Shown: positions 30,801 through 42,985 of the stretch, piece by piece
Layout: each line of letters starts with the position of its first letter
Position numbering within the stretch: the first letter of the stretch is position 1
Position numbers and translations under genes: made by a program
From: Merluccius polli
Lineage: Eukaryota > Chordata > Actinopteri > Gadiformes > Merlucciidae
Length of the DNA stretch: 64,000 nucleotides
Direction: 5' to 3'
Assembly: GCA_030340625.1 (NCBI GenBank)
Contig: JAOPHQ010002561.1
Span: 496,001 to 560,000 of the forward strand
The notes under the pieces: model-generated
Told to the model about the DNA's origin: nothing
Seen by the model: the letters and a program-made list of their open reading frames with translations, nothing else
Databases searched by the model: none

Positions 30801-33800
30801 ACAAACACTGTCCCCCACACCGTTTACAGAGTGGCTGTTTTTGTGACCACTCTATCTGCAGGACCGTAAACTGCTGTGTACAGCACAGCAGATGCTGCAA
30901 GACAGTCGCACCAAGATCGAGCTGCTCCGCATGCAGATCATCAAGGTCAGCCAGCCCAAAGAAGGAGACCACAATGCTGTGGACGGTTAGTCTCTTAAGT
31001 CCCATCAAGTCCTCGTACAAACATTCAGGATTTGGTTCATACACTTCATTGCCTATATCGGCCCCTGCTAGATGCCCCATTAAACACGATAGGATCATCT
31101 CAACGTCCTGCAGATGGTTTTGAAATCGCCGTTTGTCTTATTTGACTGTAGTGCAAGTTAAAAGTATAACTAGTGGTCAGTTATGACAACACAAAGAAAT
31201 TCAACAACAAATGTAGCTCTCATAAAAACCAAACATAACAATAAAGCTTACATGGTTTAGGAAGTGGCTTGTGTGTGTGTGGGGGGGGAGTTTTGGTGTG
31301 GGCGAGTCTCTGAAGGATGTTGGGAGACTGTAACTCTATAGTACTTTTAAAAGCGAGACTATTTAAATTGACTTGACTTACCTGTCAGGTCGTCCCTTTG
31401 AGAACAGTTCTTTGGAGATGCGAGTGGCTGAGCTCAGGCATCACCTGAAGATCGAGGCGGCCGTGGCTGAGGGTGCCAAGAATGTGGTGAAACAGCTGAG
31501 CCGGTGCAAGGTGCAGGACCGCCGGCTCCTGGCTGAGGTAACGGCACGGGGCCCCCAGTTTACACTGAGCCTGGATTTGTGTATTTAATGATTATTTATT
31601 TGTTTATTTACATATATTTTTTGTACATATGCACATTTGTTTGTTTATTTGTATTGCCTTGGAGTTTTTGTGTTTTTATATTTGTACTTACATTTATTCT
31701 CTTCTCTTTCTTGTATTATCTTGAGCTGATCAATTGTAACGGTAACAATTTCCCCCGGGATCAATAAAGAAATCTGAATTTGAAATCTGAATTGTGGAGG
31801 AATCGCATAAAAAAATCTTTGTCATTATCATTCAATATATTCTTAATTATATACATTAATTATTCTCACTTTCGACCGGCCTTGATTTCTATTGCCGTCT
31901 AGATGCTTGTCTTTATTGGGTTTTCCATCGGACCCTTTTTCTAGGCGCAGGCCAGAATGAACGAGTCCTGCCAAAAGGTGGACTTGTTGCTTTTGTCCCT
32001 CGAGAAACGCCAGGGGGAGCTTCCCTCGGACCACCCGAGACAAGGCTCCATCAAGCAGGACCTGGTGCTGGGACACGTCCGCGCCGCGGACGGCTCCACG
32101 AACCACCCGGCCGTGCTCCACTCCCCCGCCAGATCCTACTCCTCCTTCTTCAAACCAGCCAGCCTCACAGGTCGCGTCAACTGCCCCTGCAACCTCATGC
32201 TTTACATTTAATTTCAATTCAACTCGGTTTGTTGTTTTTCCAAACTGGCAATGTGTAAATTTGGTCAATTTATTTTATGTTTTATAATGAGGCCAGTGTA
32301 AAGTTTCTGTATAACCTGTACAGGAAATTAAATGACATTACATTTCCACTGAGAACAACATTTGCAGATTTTAAAGGCATATTGCGCTGATCACTTTGAT
32401 GGCCATTCACAATAGAGACAATCCTTGAAAATGGCCTTTGGCATAGGAGTTTCTTTTCCCCAAGTTGACAAGCAGAATGCCCTTTGTGCAGGTCGGCTGG
32501 AGGTGTGTTTGATGGGCTGCCAGGAGCTGTTGGAGAGCGTCCCGGGACGTAACCACCTGGCCAACATGGCCTGCACCCCAGGGAGCCCCTCAGATGGGAG
32601 GTCGATCAAGTTGAGAGCCGGCTTCTCAGGACGCAGCGCCAACGGAAAAACTGCCAAAGCTGATGAACTTTCTTGTGAGCCGTTTTGATTTTGTCTTCAT
32701 ATCAGGGCTACATAACTAATTGCATATTAATTGCATTTAAAAAAAAAAAAACAGTTTTTAATAATTTCTGTCATAATCAAATAATCTACTTCATATTATT
32801 TACATCTTCATGTCGGATCTCAGAAAAAACCCATTCGGTAGAGCTTCTATATCATTTAATGTCATCGCCTCTATGGAACATTGTGTGTACTTTTAATTGA
32901 CTTACTGTGTGTGTTTCTCTCAGCGGAGATCAGTGCTGTTTTGAAGGTGGACAACCGGATAGTGGGTCACACACAGTGGAGACCGCTGGGCAAAGAGGCC
33001 TGGGGCCAGAGCTTCAGCATTGAACTGGAGAGAGTGAGTGGAAACCGGATCGTTGTGTGAGGCAAATGGCATTTTTGTTAGGTATTGATGCTTAGTGCTA
33101 TGCTTTGGTGGCGGTTGTGGTTCCCAACCAGTGTGCCTCGAGACAACACTAGGTGTGCTGTGAATTTTTGTGGGATTTTATACATAATCCTGATGGGTTA
33201 CTAATATAATTGGTACTATTTATGATTTGCTTTATTATTAATAGCTCCACAAAATTCAAGTTCTTGCTCCATTTCAATAATTTCAATAACCTAGTATATA
33301 TAATATCCTAGTTATAATGTTTGTGTGACATTTTTCATAATCATCCACTTCAACTTTAAGTTGGTGTGCCTTGAATTCCTGGTCGGTATCGTAGTGTGTC
33401 TTAGCGCCAAATGTTTGGGAACCACTGTCACTTTTTTCCCGCGATATTCTGATCATGGGCTGACTTTGAGTTGCTCTGCTCTATGTTGACTGTATATGTG
33501 CACCCCATTCAGCACAAGGAGAAACTATGTCTTCCCAAACAGTTAACATCTGCTTTTACCAGCACACCCATGGTAAGGATAATAATAATGATGAAGATTT
33601 GAATGTTTGTAGTCCAGGGAGCTGGAGATCGCAGTGTACTGGAGGGACCGGCGCTCCCTGTGCGGTGTGAAGTTCCTGCGTCTGGAGGACTTCCTTGACA
33701 ACCAGCGGCACGGCATGTGTCTCAACCTGGAGCCCCAGGGCATGCTCTTCATAGAGGTTCCTCTTTACACACACACACGCATACATACATACGTACGTAC

Positions 33801-36800
33801 GTATGTATGTATGTACATGCATGAATACATGCATACATATATACATTCACTGCCACCGGGTCATATGACCAAATTACCATTTTGGTATGGTATAACTTTC
33901 ACATAAACATTATAAAATGGGTGTTTTTATGGTTTAATCGTAAGATATCTTTTCCTTCATGAATTTCCATTTATTATTGATGGGAACCTAAACGTGTGAT
34001 ATTATGTTACACATTTCTGTTGGCAGGCCACGACATAAATGTGAAACTATAGTTCTTGTTCTTGTATGTTTGCGTGTATCACATCTCCAGGTGACCTTTA
34101 TTAATCCTGTCATCGAGCGCCGCCCCAAGCTCCAGAGGCAGAGGAGAATATTCCCTAAAGAAAAAGGTATCTACACCGTTCTTCTTCCAATACACTCCGA
34201 TCTCAGATCACTGTTGTGGGAATTTCTCCCAGGCCTTCTGTGGCGTTTCCCAGGGAACCTGTCAAAAGGGTTATTGAAATGTTTATTGTATCATTTTAAT
34301 TAGGACTAGATAAAGAAAGCCAAATGGATATGTATTGCAGAAGCATCTCCCACAGAGTGCATCTTGCTTCTTTCACATGATTCTGCCTTTTCAAACCATA
34401 AGATTATTTTGGTACACTGTCTACTAGGGTTGTTATAGCTGACCTTTCTTGGGTTCCCCCCCTGCAGGAAAGAACTTCCTGCGCGCTGCTCAGATGAACA
34501 TGAACTTTACCACCTGGGGTCGTCTGATGATCATGAGCATTCTGCCTCCCTGTAGCTCTCTGGAAGCCATGAGCCCTCCTCTCGTGGGCCCCGGGGCCCC
34601 CTCTGATGCTGGCACCCCAACCAAGATGGACCTTCCAGGGTAACCCCATGTCTCCTAGAGGTCCCCACCCCACCCACTCCCCTAGGGCCCTTTTCCTGCC
34701 TCTTTTGAAAATATTGCAAATAAAATTAATTTTAGGCCATGCACTTCTCCAAAAGATTCCCTTCTAGTCTTGATTTAAGTGTCAGAGCTCAGTAGTTTAT
34801 GTAGTAAAACAAGGCAAACTATATTGTAAATGCTAATATTGAGACTAATGAAGAAGCCCATAACAAAAGAAGACCAAGAGAGTCCAAAGTCATTGGGCAG
34901 AAACCAGTTTAGCATTTTGACCAGCTAAAAGTTACCAGTCTAACTTTGTATGAATCTACATGGGATGGTAAATCTGGTGGGAAAGCCTGTGGTGAATAAT
35001 TATTTTCATACTGCCTTTCAGAGAGACTGCTGTGACGAAGCTAAACTTCAACGAGGAGAGTCCTCCTTCTTGCCAAACCCAGAGGAAGGCCGCTGGAAAC
35101 ACACCGTCGGTACGCCCTTTTATTGTCAAATCAATCACTTGACATTATAGCAGGTGTTCGGGAATGCACTAAACTGTTCACTTTACCAATAGGATTTTGG
35201 ATTGAAAGAAAAGTTCTCTGTACATCAATTTAATACTCACACCAGTCAAAAATATCTGCTTCTATCAAATTAGTCGATCATAGACGATGCAGAGAACCAG
35301 TGTCGTGATTCCAAGGACCAGCCGCAGTTTAATCTCTCGCTAAAGTGAGTGTGGGTGTGGGTGTGGGTGTGGGTGTGGGTTTTAACTACATAAACTACTG
35401 CAGCACTGTAAAACCTTTGTTTGCCCTTTTAAACGTGGGACATTTGGGAGCAGTGCACTTGTTGTAGCTAGAGCGTATTGGCCAGCAACCGGAGGTTGAA
35501 TGATCATTCATCTTGGTTGGTTGCTTAAACATGACACCTAACCCTTCCATTCCCCATGACCGCCTTGCAGGGTTGACAGTGCTGTGCTAAGTGACTGTGA
35601 GGAATACAAATGTAAGCTTATATCGTCAGCAGCCAATTTGCCAAGACCCTACTAATCCTTCCAGGATTTACCTGGAAGTCAAGTGCCATGATTATAGACA
35701 AATGTATTATTCAATGTATTATTTCAATCAGTTATCACATTTTTGTCCTTCAATTTTGTCCTTCAGTTTTCGGACATCCTTCATCTTTGTTTTCTTTGCA
35801 GGCGTAAAAAGGGGATTCAGATGGAAGATTTCAACTTTCTATCGGTTTTAGGAAGAGGCCACTTTGGAAAGGTACTCATGATTCAAGTCTTGCCAGCATT
35901 TTCAATACCAGAAGTGTTTTATGTGAATGAATATGCGCTATAGGTGTCTATTTGTCTATTTGTGAACGGATACTATTTATTCCTAGGTTCTGCTAGGGGA
36001 ATATAAGCGCTCAGGCGAACTGTATGCCATCAAGGCTCTGAAGAAGGGAGATATTATGACACGCAATGAAGTCGACAGGTAAGGAAACACTAGACACACA
36101 AGTTTAACAAAGGCACTACGTGTAGGATTTTTACATGCATAAATGTAATCATAAATTGCCAATATATGAACAGGTAGTAATTAAATAAAAAAATAGGAGA
36201 CCTTCCCCGACTCTCTCCGTTGCGTATAACAGCCTGTGGGCTGATTTCTATTTTATTTGAACCGGGCCGGTTTTGCCGGGAAAAAGGAAGGAAGGGACGT
36301 CTAAGCGCAGATAATGACAAAAACGTCTGTTCTGTCATAACTTTTTCATTCAAGTTTATTTATGATTATAACTTAAATTAATTTAGAATTTTTATTGTCT
36401 CAACCCACGGAGCTCACACTCCAGTTCTCTCAATGCAGAGCTCCAGCAGGCTGCAGTTCCCTTACCGGCCTAAGAGGCCAGTAATGAGAAGGAATTTCTG
36501 TTTCTTAAACATAATACGTTTTAATTACCACACCCTTTTTTTTAATTTCCGCCTAAATGTGTCTAAAGGGGGTCAAAAATGATCACCTGCCACCAGCCAA
36601 TGGTGGATAGATTTGACCATTTGGCAGGTAAAACAATTCAGGGTTACATATTAAAACATTTGCGTGGCCAGTAGATTCTTCCACTCTGGCAGGTAAAAAG
36701 ACAAAATCCTTAAAGTTAGTTTTGGACCCTGTGTCCAAATATATCAGCTTATAACTCAATACCTGGGATAGCCACATTCAATCGTTGTATCATTGGAAAT

Positions 36801-39800
36801 GTTATACCTTGTTATTTATGGATATTCTAATAAATTCATATGGTTGCAACTTTTTCAATTAGAAATATAAACACAAAGTATAATGATGAAGCCCCCCCGC
36901 GCCACTTGACCATATGCTCTTTGACATGTAAGGTTGATTGAGTTAATGTACTGGATCGAGGGACAACAAATGCATGTTTTTGATTTATTTTTATTGGCAC
37001 TCCCATGCACCCATGTGATTGGCTCCCGGGCAGCCTCCAGTGTGAGAAGAGGATCTTCGAGGCGATAAACGGCGCCCAGCATCCGTTCCTGGTCAACCTG
37101 CACGGCTGCTTCCAGACGGCCGACCACGTGTGCTTCATCATGGCCTACTCCCCGGGGGGGGACCTCATGACGCATATCCACAACAGCGTCTTTAATGATA
37201 AACAGGCCCGGTGAGACCATGCCATAGGGAACACATTTAGCCGTATGAAAGGAATGATTCACTCTAAAAGTAAATTTCTATCAATGATGGGTTGAAACAA
37301 CATCAATACTATTATAGTCTGGTGTTATACCAGTATCAATGGTTCCGGTACCGGGCCGTGGACCGGTACCGGGCCGTGGACCATTGGCTACGGGTCACAG
37401 AGATTTAGAAATTAACTTTTTACTTCCATGAAATTCAAATGTTCTATTATCATTTTTACAGTCTATTTGCATTGTACCTACCTGTAACTATAGTTGCCAA
37501 ATTAATTAGCCTACAAATATGCATTGGGCGCCGTCCTTAGAAATGCATGTCTGAATGAAGATATTTCACAGCCTATCAAATGCATGTTACTATGCAGATC
37601 AGGAAAACATTTCAAATTTGCGTTCCAGGTCAACAAAAAGGTTGAGGAGCCCTGATCGAATGGACATCCAACCGTCCAATTCAATCTCTACTCTACTTTC
37701 TTGTGTGTTCAGGTTCTACTCTGCCTGTGTACTGCTGGGGCTGGAGTTCCTGCACACCAACAACATAGTTTACAGGTGGGTCTGTTCTCCAACTACATTC
37801 AGTTTTACATGTCATCGTTGGAAGTAGTGTACTGAGTTTTTTTCTTTTGCCTTCCAGGGATCTGAAACTGGATAACCTGCTGATGGATGCAGATGGCTTT
37901 GTCAGGATAGCCGACTTTGGTCTCTGCAAGGAAGGTAAATCACTTGACCCTTCCATTCCTCATGACCGCCTTAAATCACTTAATAAAGCAGCAATACGCA
38001 TGCATTTAAAGTTGCTGTGTTGTAAAGAGAGAGGGAACAGAAAAGAGCAGAAGAGAGCATCATTTTGAAACTGAACTACCAAAAAAAGTCTCTTCCCTCC
38101 CCACTTTTCTCCGCCATTGAGAAATGTTGTATTTCACGCACATGACAGCCAAGATGGATTCCCCAACCCAATCACGGAAAAGATGCCCTGATTGGTCAGA
38201 AGGGGGAGTGGTCTAAAAACAAAATTGTCTTATACAGAGGCAGGCGGAGTTAACGCGAAACAGATGCGCTCGCAGCGCATTTCACGCTATGCCATTTCTA
38301 ACAAATTACACTCAAATAATAGCTCCTTAGTCTTACCTACAGCACCATTTTAAAGAAAAACCAAAGAACCTTGTTTGAGCTAGTCCCCAACCACTACCAA
38401 AATTAAAAGAACACTACACACTTTTAGTTTTTCATTAAGGGGCTATATTGCTGTTCAGGCTATCCCTACTTCACTGGCTCCAATCAGATTGGGGGGGGGT
38501 GGAGCCAGAATGTTTGATTGACGTTACCTGGTAACCCAAAGCTACCAGTAATTAACACATGCCATACGCAATGTAACAACCTGTAACAACATGTTCTTAA
38601 TATGTAATAAAGTTGTAATGTAGAACTTGCCTTGCCTATTCCTAACCGTAACCACACTGTGTAGTTGCACGCTGTTCCATAGCTTTAGTACATAATGGTG
38701 ACATTGCTTATCACACAGAACGTCCCTGTGTAATGACACTGCAACAGGGCACGGCCCTCTAAAGTGTGACCCCTGTGTGCGTTCTGCAGGCATGGCCCAT
38801 GGAGACCGAACCTCCACCTTCTGCGGCACCCCAGAGTTCCTGGCCCCCGAGGTGCTGACCGAGAACAACTACACCCGCAGTGTGGACTGGTGGGGGCTGG
38901 GGGTGCTCATCTATGAGATGCTGGTGGGAGAGGTCAGCCAAGGCGTTCATATCAAACGCGCCGTATTACTGACTTGATATCAAATACTTTATACCGTGTT
39001 ACTATTCTAATATCTCGGGTATTATGTTTTTTCATAAATGAGTCATAACAAGTAAACCTTTGTACATAAGGATTTGAGCGGTCGTGTATGGCCGATAATA
39101 ACCTACAGGTTCTGATTTGACAATAAACAAAACAAACAAAAAGTGTGTTAAACCTGAAAGAGGATTTGCAAATGTAACACAGTTCTCAATTTTTAATGGT
39201 ATCCACAAGTCATGAGTTATGTATCTATTTATTTATTTATTTATTTATTTATTTATCTATCAGCTTTCCTTTCCAAAAGAGTGTTCTGTACTGTGCCTTA
39301 CGTATTTTCTTACTCATTGCACTTACAGTCACCCTTCCCTGGGGATGACGAAGAAGAGGTGTTTGACAGCATCGTCAACGATGAAGTGCGCTACCCTCGC
39401 TTCCTGACTCCTGAAACTGTGTCCATCGTTCAGAAGGTTAGAATCACTGTGGGCATGCTCACTGGGAATTTGGAAATTACACAAAAAACAATGCAGCCAC
39501 TTGATTTACTTTTACTATGTATAATGGCAACAGGTAGGACTGGGCAATGATTCAATATTATTGTTTTTCCGTCTGTAAATGGTATTGTGTTTTCGTTAAA
39601 TGAAGATGGCGACTTCTTGGGATGCCGAGTTTTATAGTCTAAATTAATTATGATGAGAAGATATGGCTTTAAAACGATTAAAATATGAGGTCTGAAACAT
39701 CAGAGAGAAAGGAATACTAGTTTTTAGTCTAATACAGTATTATACATTTCCACATACTTCAATGTAATGACCCGCAGCTAGTCTGTTAAGAATGCTATTT

Positions 39801-40838
39801 TAAATTCATAAGCATATTGTGATATTTAGCGATATCGTGTAAAATTCCCCAGGATTATCGCGATACATTTTTCCACATCGCCCAGCCCTAGTAACAAGTG
39901 TGTTTACATTTACTTAGTTACAATTTGTACTACATAATGGTAAAAGTGCTTTAAGTACTTGTAGTAATAATTGTTCAAATTCACTGAAAGGTCCTATTTT
40001 CACTTACAATTGCGCTAGCTCAAAAGACAATGTTTTCCTCTTCTGCTCTATGGTAGTTGCTGCAGAAGGATCCGGAGAAGAGGCTTGGTGCAGGAGAGCA
40101 GGATGCCAAAGAAGTTAAAAGACACCATTACTTTCGGGTAATCATCCATCCCCCCCTCCTGTCCTTTGGTTTGCTCATACCAAAGTGTGGAAACGTAAAA
40201 CTGTACACAGATTGCTTGGTACAACTGGAAGAGCTTTTCCAGAGCTTGACCAAAAAAGTAATTGCAACTGGTCAGTTATGCTAATGTATTATTTTGATGA
40301 ACTACTAGAGCTACAACTAATAATTCGGAAATAATTTCCTATTTAATCATTGCATCTATGAAATGCCATGTAATACCAAATGGGCATTCATTTATCCAGG
40401 CCTAAATGTCTTGAAATGGCTTGCTTTAATCACAGGATAGATTTTTAGAATAGAAAACGTCCAACATTAGCATTGCTGAAGCTATGAACAACAAATGTGA
40501 GGTATTTGACAATTTATCCTTTTAATTCTCAAAATTATAAATCAATTAAATGGCAGATCAGATCCAACTACCACAGCATTCACATCAAAAGTTGTTTTCG
40601 GGCACAGTAAAGCAGAAGGGTGTTCATGTGTTGACAGGGAGTGGACTGGTTGGCCCTTCTTGCCAAGAAGGTGAAGCCACCATTTGTGCCGGTCATCAAG
40701 ACGCAAGAGGACGTGAGCAACTTCGACGAGGAATTCACGCACCTCAAGCCGGTGCTCACCCTGCCACGCACGCCTTATATTCTGAGCCGTGAGGAACAAG
40801 ACATCTTTTCTGACTTTGACTTTTCCTCCATGAGTTGA
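27171..40838 (+). CDS. pkn3: Protein kinase N, PKN3 type, complete, 942 aa
   Basis: Exons: 27171-27191, 28812-29088, 29866-30041, 30862-30985, 31389-31537, 31945-32170, 32492-32674, 32924-33033, 33613-33756, 34091-34166, 34468-34639, 35022-35109, 35274-35344, 35802-35871, 35987-36078, 37034-37210, 37713-37775, 37858-37934, 38790-38932, 39329-39436, 40057-40137, 40638-40838. Residues 10-300 are three HR1 coiled coils that bind Rho GTPases (EAAVAEGAKNVVKQLS is the HR1c signature). About 325-500 is the C2-like domain, 500-605 a variable linker, and 613-880 an AGC kinase: GRGHFGK P-loop, YAIKALKK lysine, YRDLKLDNLL catalytic loop, ADFGLCKEG, TSTFCGTPEFLAPE activation loop. The tail has a turn motif (LPRTPYIL) and ends FSDFDFSSMS, with acidic residues at the hydrophobic-motif site as in PKNs. 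ILPPCSS in the linker, KVDNRIVGHTQW and LGAGEQDA favour PKN3 over PKN1/2, as does the position beside set and zdhhc12. Confidence 0.96.
27759..27840 (+). repeat. (GT)n microsatellite in pkn3 intron 1
   Basis: About 70 bp of GT followed by a short GCGTGTGCGCGCGCG tract. It is far from any splice site. Confidence 0.97.
31590..31795 (+). mobile_element. LINE 3'-end fragment in a pkn3 intron
   Basis: It ends CTTGAGCTGATCAATTGTAA, then GGTAACAATTTCCCCCGGGA, TCAATAAAGAAATCTGAATT. This is the same family as the fragment at 18040-18290. It lies just after the exon ending at 31537. Confidence 0.65.
33513..33572 (+). other. Candidate in-phase 60-nt cassette exon of pkn3
   Basis: The sequence is flanked by CCCCATTCAG and GTAAGG. 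It has no stop, and both neighbouring exon borders (33033 and 33613) are phase 0. It would insert 20 residues starting HKEKLCLPKQ between ELER and SRELEI in the C2-like domain. Known PKN1/2/3 proteins join these residues directly, so it is either an optional exon or chance. Confidence 0.35.
33770..33845. repeat. (ACAT)n/(GTAC)n tetranucleotide cluster
   Basis: Short CACA, CATA, CGTA and TGTA repeats right after the pkn3 exon ending at 33756. Confidence 0.85.
35571..35611 (+). other. Candidate 41-nt frame-breaking (poison) exon of pkn3
   Basis: A good acceptor (ACCGCCTTGCAG) and donor (GTAAGC) bound 41 nt. The frame only stays open if the exon 35274-35344 joins directly to 35802. Including these 41 nt leads to a stop soon after in the next exon, before the kinase domain. 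It may be a cryptic or decay-inducing exon. Confidence 0.35.
36105..36520. mobile_element. Dispersed repeat in the pkn3 kinase intron
   Basis: Begins near GGCACTACGTGTAGGATTTT and runs through TTGAACCGGGCCGGTTTTGC and GGAAGGGACGTCTAAGCGCA to about 36370, with a second unit following. I recognise the pattern as an abundant teleost element; the borders are uncertain. Confidence 0.45.
38006..38353. mobile_element. TTAA-flanked MITE-like repeat, copy 2
   Basis: The left end is TTAAAGTTGCTGTGTTGTAA and the right end ...CCTACAGCACCATTTTAA. It is the same family as 14622-14929, sharing AAAGATGCCCTGATTGGTCA. It directly abuts another TTAA-type repeat at 38350, related to 6558-6776 (shared GACGTTACCTGGTAACCCAA) and running to about 38570. 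Confidence 0.65.
39536..39889. mobile_element. TA-flanked MITE, GGACTGGGCAATG ends
   Basis: Left end TAGGACTGGGCAATGATTC; the right end is its inverse, ...ACATCGCCCAGCCCTA. Interior is AT-rich with TATCGCGATAC-type motifs. A degenerate relative lies at about 28065-28112 (ends ATTGCCCAGTCCTG). Confidence 0.65.
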
Positions 40839-41745
40839 CCCCCCTGAACTTCTGACCTCCTCCTCCTTTGGCTTCATTGGCATTAGGTTTTAGCATGTAG
40901 TCTCTGTGGTGGTTGTGACCCGTCTTTTTTTAACATCTTTTTATAGCAAAGGGAAGAACTCGGAAGTGCGGCTTTAGTTGGTGTGTCGTTTGACAAAGTC
41001 CTTCAACAAGGATCCCAAACAGACACGCTATGCAATTGTTGTCGCTGATTGGTTGAAATTAGTGCCAGCAGTCACTGCCACACTTTCTGTAATTTGTGTG
41101 TTAAGTGAGTCATGACATCAACACAGCACCTAATATGAATCAATCGAAAAGTTTAATTTCAAATTAACTGTCATCAGATGATGTGGTCCCTGAGATTTGA
41201 CTTTGGTTTTGGTTACTGGAATATCTTGTTTATATAAAATGTTTGTCATAAGCTTTACTAAACTTTGTAAATAACCTTTTTTTTCCTCATGAATTGTACA
41301 GTCTACATCTCTAAAGCATTCGTTTTAAATGCCAAAAACAAGTCTCTGGCGCTGGTCTGCTTGTTTGTTTATTTAAAACTTTCAGCTGTTTTTTTAGCAT
41401 ATTTAGTTTATGTAATATCTGAAGTTAATTTAAAATTGATGCTTTAAAAATATTCTAGAATTAGCATATACTGCCTCCCCATTATAGTATACATTTTGAA
41501 TTGTTTATAAAGAATTTGCCATCTGAATGTTGAATTGTATGTCATATTTTGTAAATGTTCCTTCTGTTTAACATTTGAATATTATGTAGTGTTCATCTAC
41601 TGGAATATTGTTGCATTATTTAAGCAAATTTGATCATCGGACAGTAATTGAATTGGAACCTACAATTGTGACTCAAAATGCCAAAAAAATACTATTTATA
41701 AATGAAGGGAAATCGAAATAAATTAAGATCTATCAAACAATGGAC
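40839..41745 (+). other. pkn3 3' UTR and polyadenylation signal
   Basis: About 0.9 kb of noncoding AT-rich sequence ending near AATAAA at 41717-41722. On the opposite strand AATAAA lies at 41759-41754 and would serve zdhhc12, so the two converging transcripts end within tens of bases of each other. Confidence 0.7.
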
Positions 41746-42985
41746 TGATGTATTTTATTATTAATTATGATTACCATTTCAAAGTTTAAAAAAAAGACTT
41801 GAATATAACAAGCACACAAATGTTAACATCACATTTAGTTTAAACATCTTTCACTGACATTTACCTGCATTTAGCACTTTGTCCAATACTACTTAACAGA
41901 TACCATAAGTTAAATACATTTATTGCTGAAAAGTATCCATTGCACAGGGAAAAGCCATTATGGAAATACCAAACAATGCACTGGAGCTTTTTAAATAGCT
42001 GTATTAAAAACTACAAATACAAAAATCTCTAGTCAAAAATACAAAATTGATTGAAACGCTCACCATTGGAAAATGAAACGCACAAAGATTGTACAGAAAA
42101 GGAATATCCTTTTTTTTTTTACACTCAAACATGGATAGTGCTTTAAAAACAAATACTATTAGTAGTAGAAAAATAAACAAAAGGACCCTGTATGTATTTT
42201 TGTGCAGAGTACATAAATCACAGCACTGATATCAAAACAACGGTAGTATCACCTTAAACAGTACATCAAGAGTATAGAAAAAAACAACAACCAAGCATGG
42301 ATTTTGATCTGGTATGTATGCTTGGGATAACTGTTAAAACTTTGATGTGAGTTTCCATTTCAAAGTAAACAGTCCATGGAATATAGGTTAAGAAATGTGA
42401 GTCACATAATAATAAACAAACTAGTGTATACAAATGATTTAAGGAACAGGGCAGGAGTAAGGTCAAGTAGGATGGAAGTGCATAAACAAGCCAATTCCAA
42501 GCTTGCAATTGATAGGGGCTTTACAATCCTTTGCCAAACCACTCAAACTACACACACATATATGCAAAGGATATTTCACCAAAACAATATTGGTTGTTGC
42601 TTGTAGACTTTTTCCACCTTCTTAGCTTATTTCATGTCAGAGTATTCATTTATTTCACCAAGTATTACAAAACGATTCAAAAAGATTGTCTTCATTCATT
42701 ACATCCAAATCTATTCAAATTTCCTCTAGAGCTGAAATGAAGCTGGCAGCCTAAACATCCCAACATATTCACCTTTTCCACTCACATAAAGCCTGTTTGA
42801 CCACACCTGTTGCGGGTTTGTCCCGTCTGTGCGACCCACATAGTTGGAATGGGGTTAGTTCTTCAGGATTCTGATTGGGTTCCAACTGCATTACCGGTTA
42901 AACTTGGAGATGCATCGCAGAACACACACACACACACACACACGTCCTCCGAAAATACACCCTCAGAACGGTGGTCTTCTTGTTT
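41735..42985 (-). other. zdhhc12 3' UTR (probable)
   Basis: 1.25 kb of AT-rich noncoding sequence between the zdhhc12 stop at 42986 and a minus-strand AATAAA at 41759-41754. No other gene was seen in it. Confidence 0.55.

Noticed and set aside
31843..32268. 141-codon minus-strand open frame opposite pkn3
   Set aside because: It is the antisense shadow of the GC-rich HR1 exon at 31945-32170.
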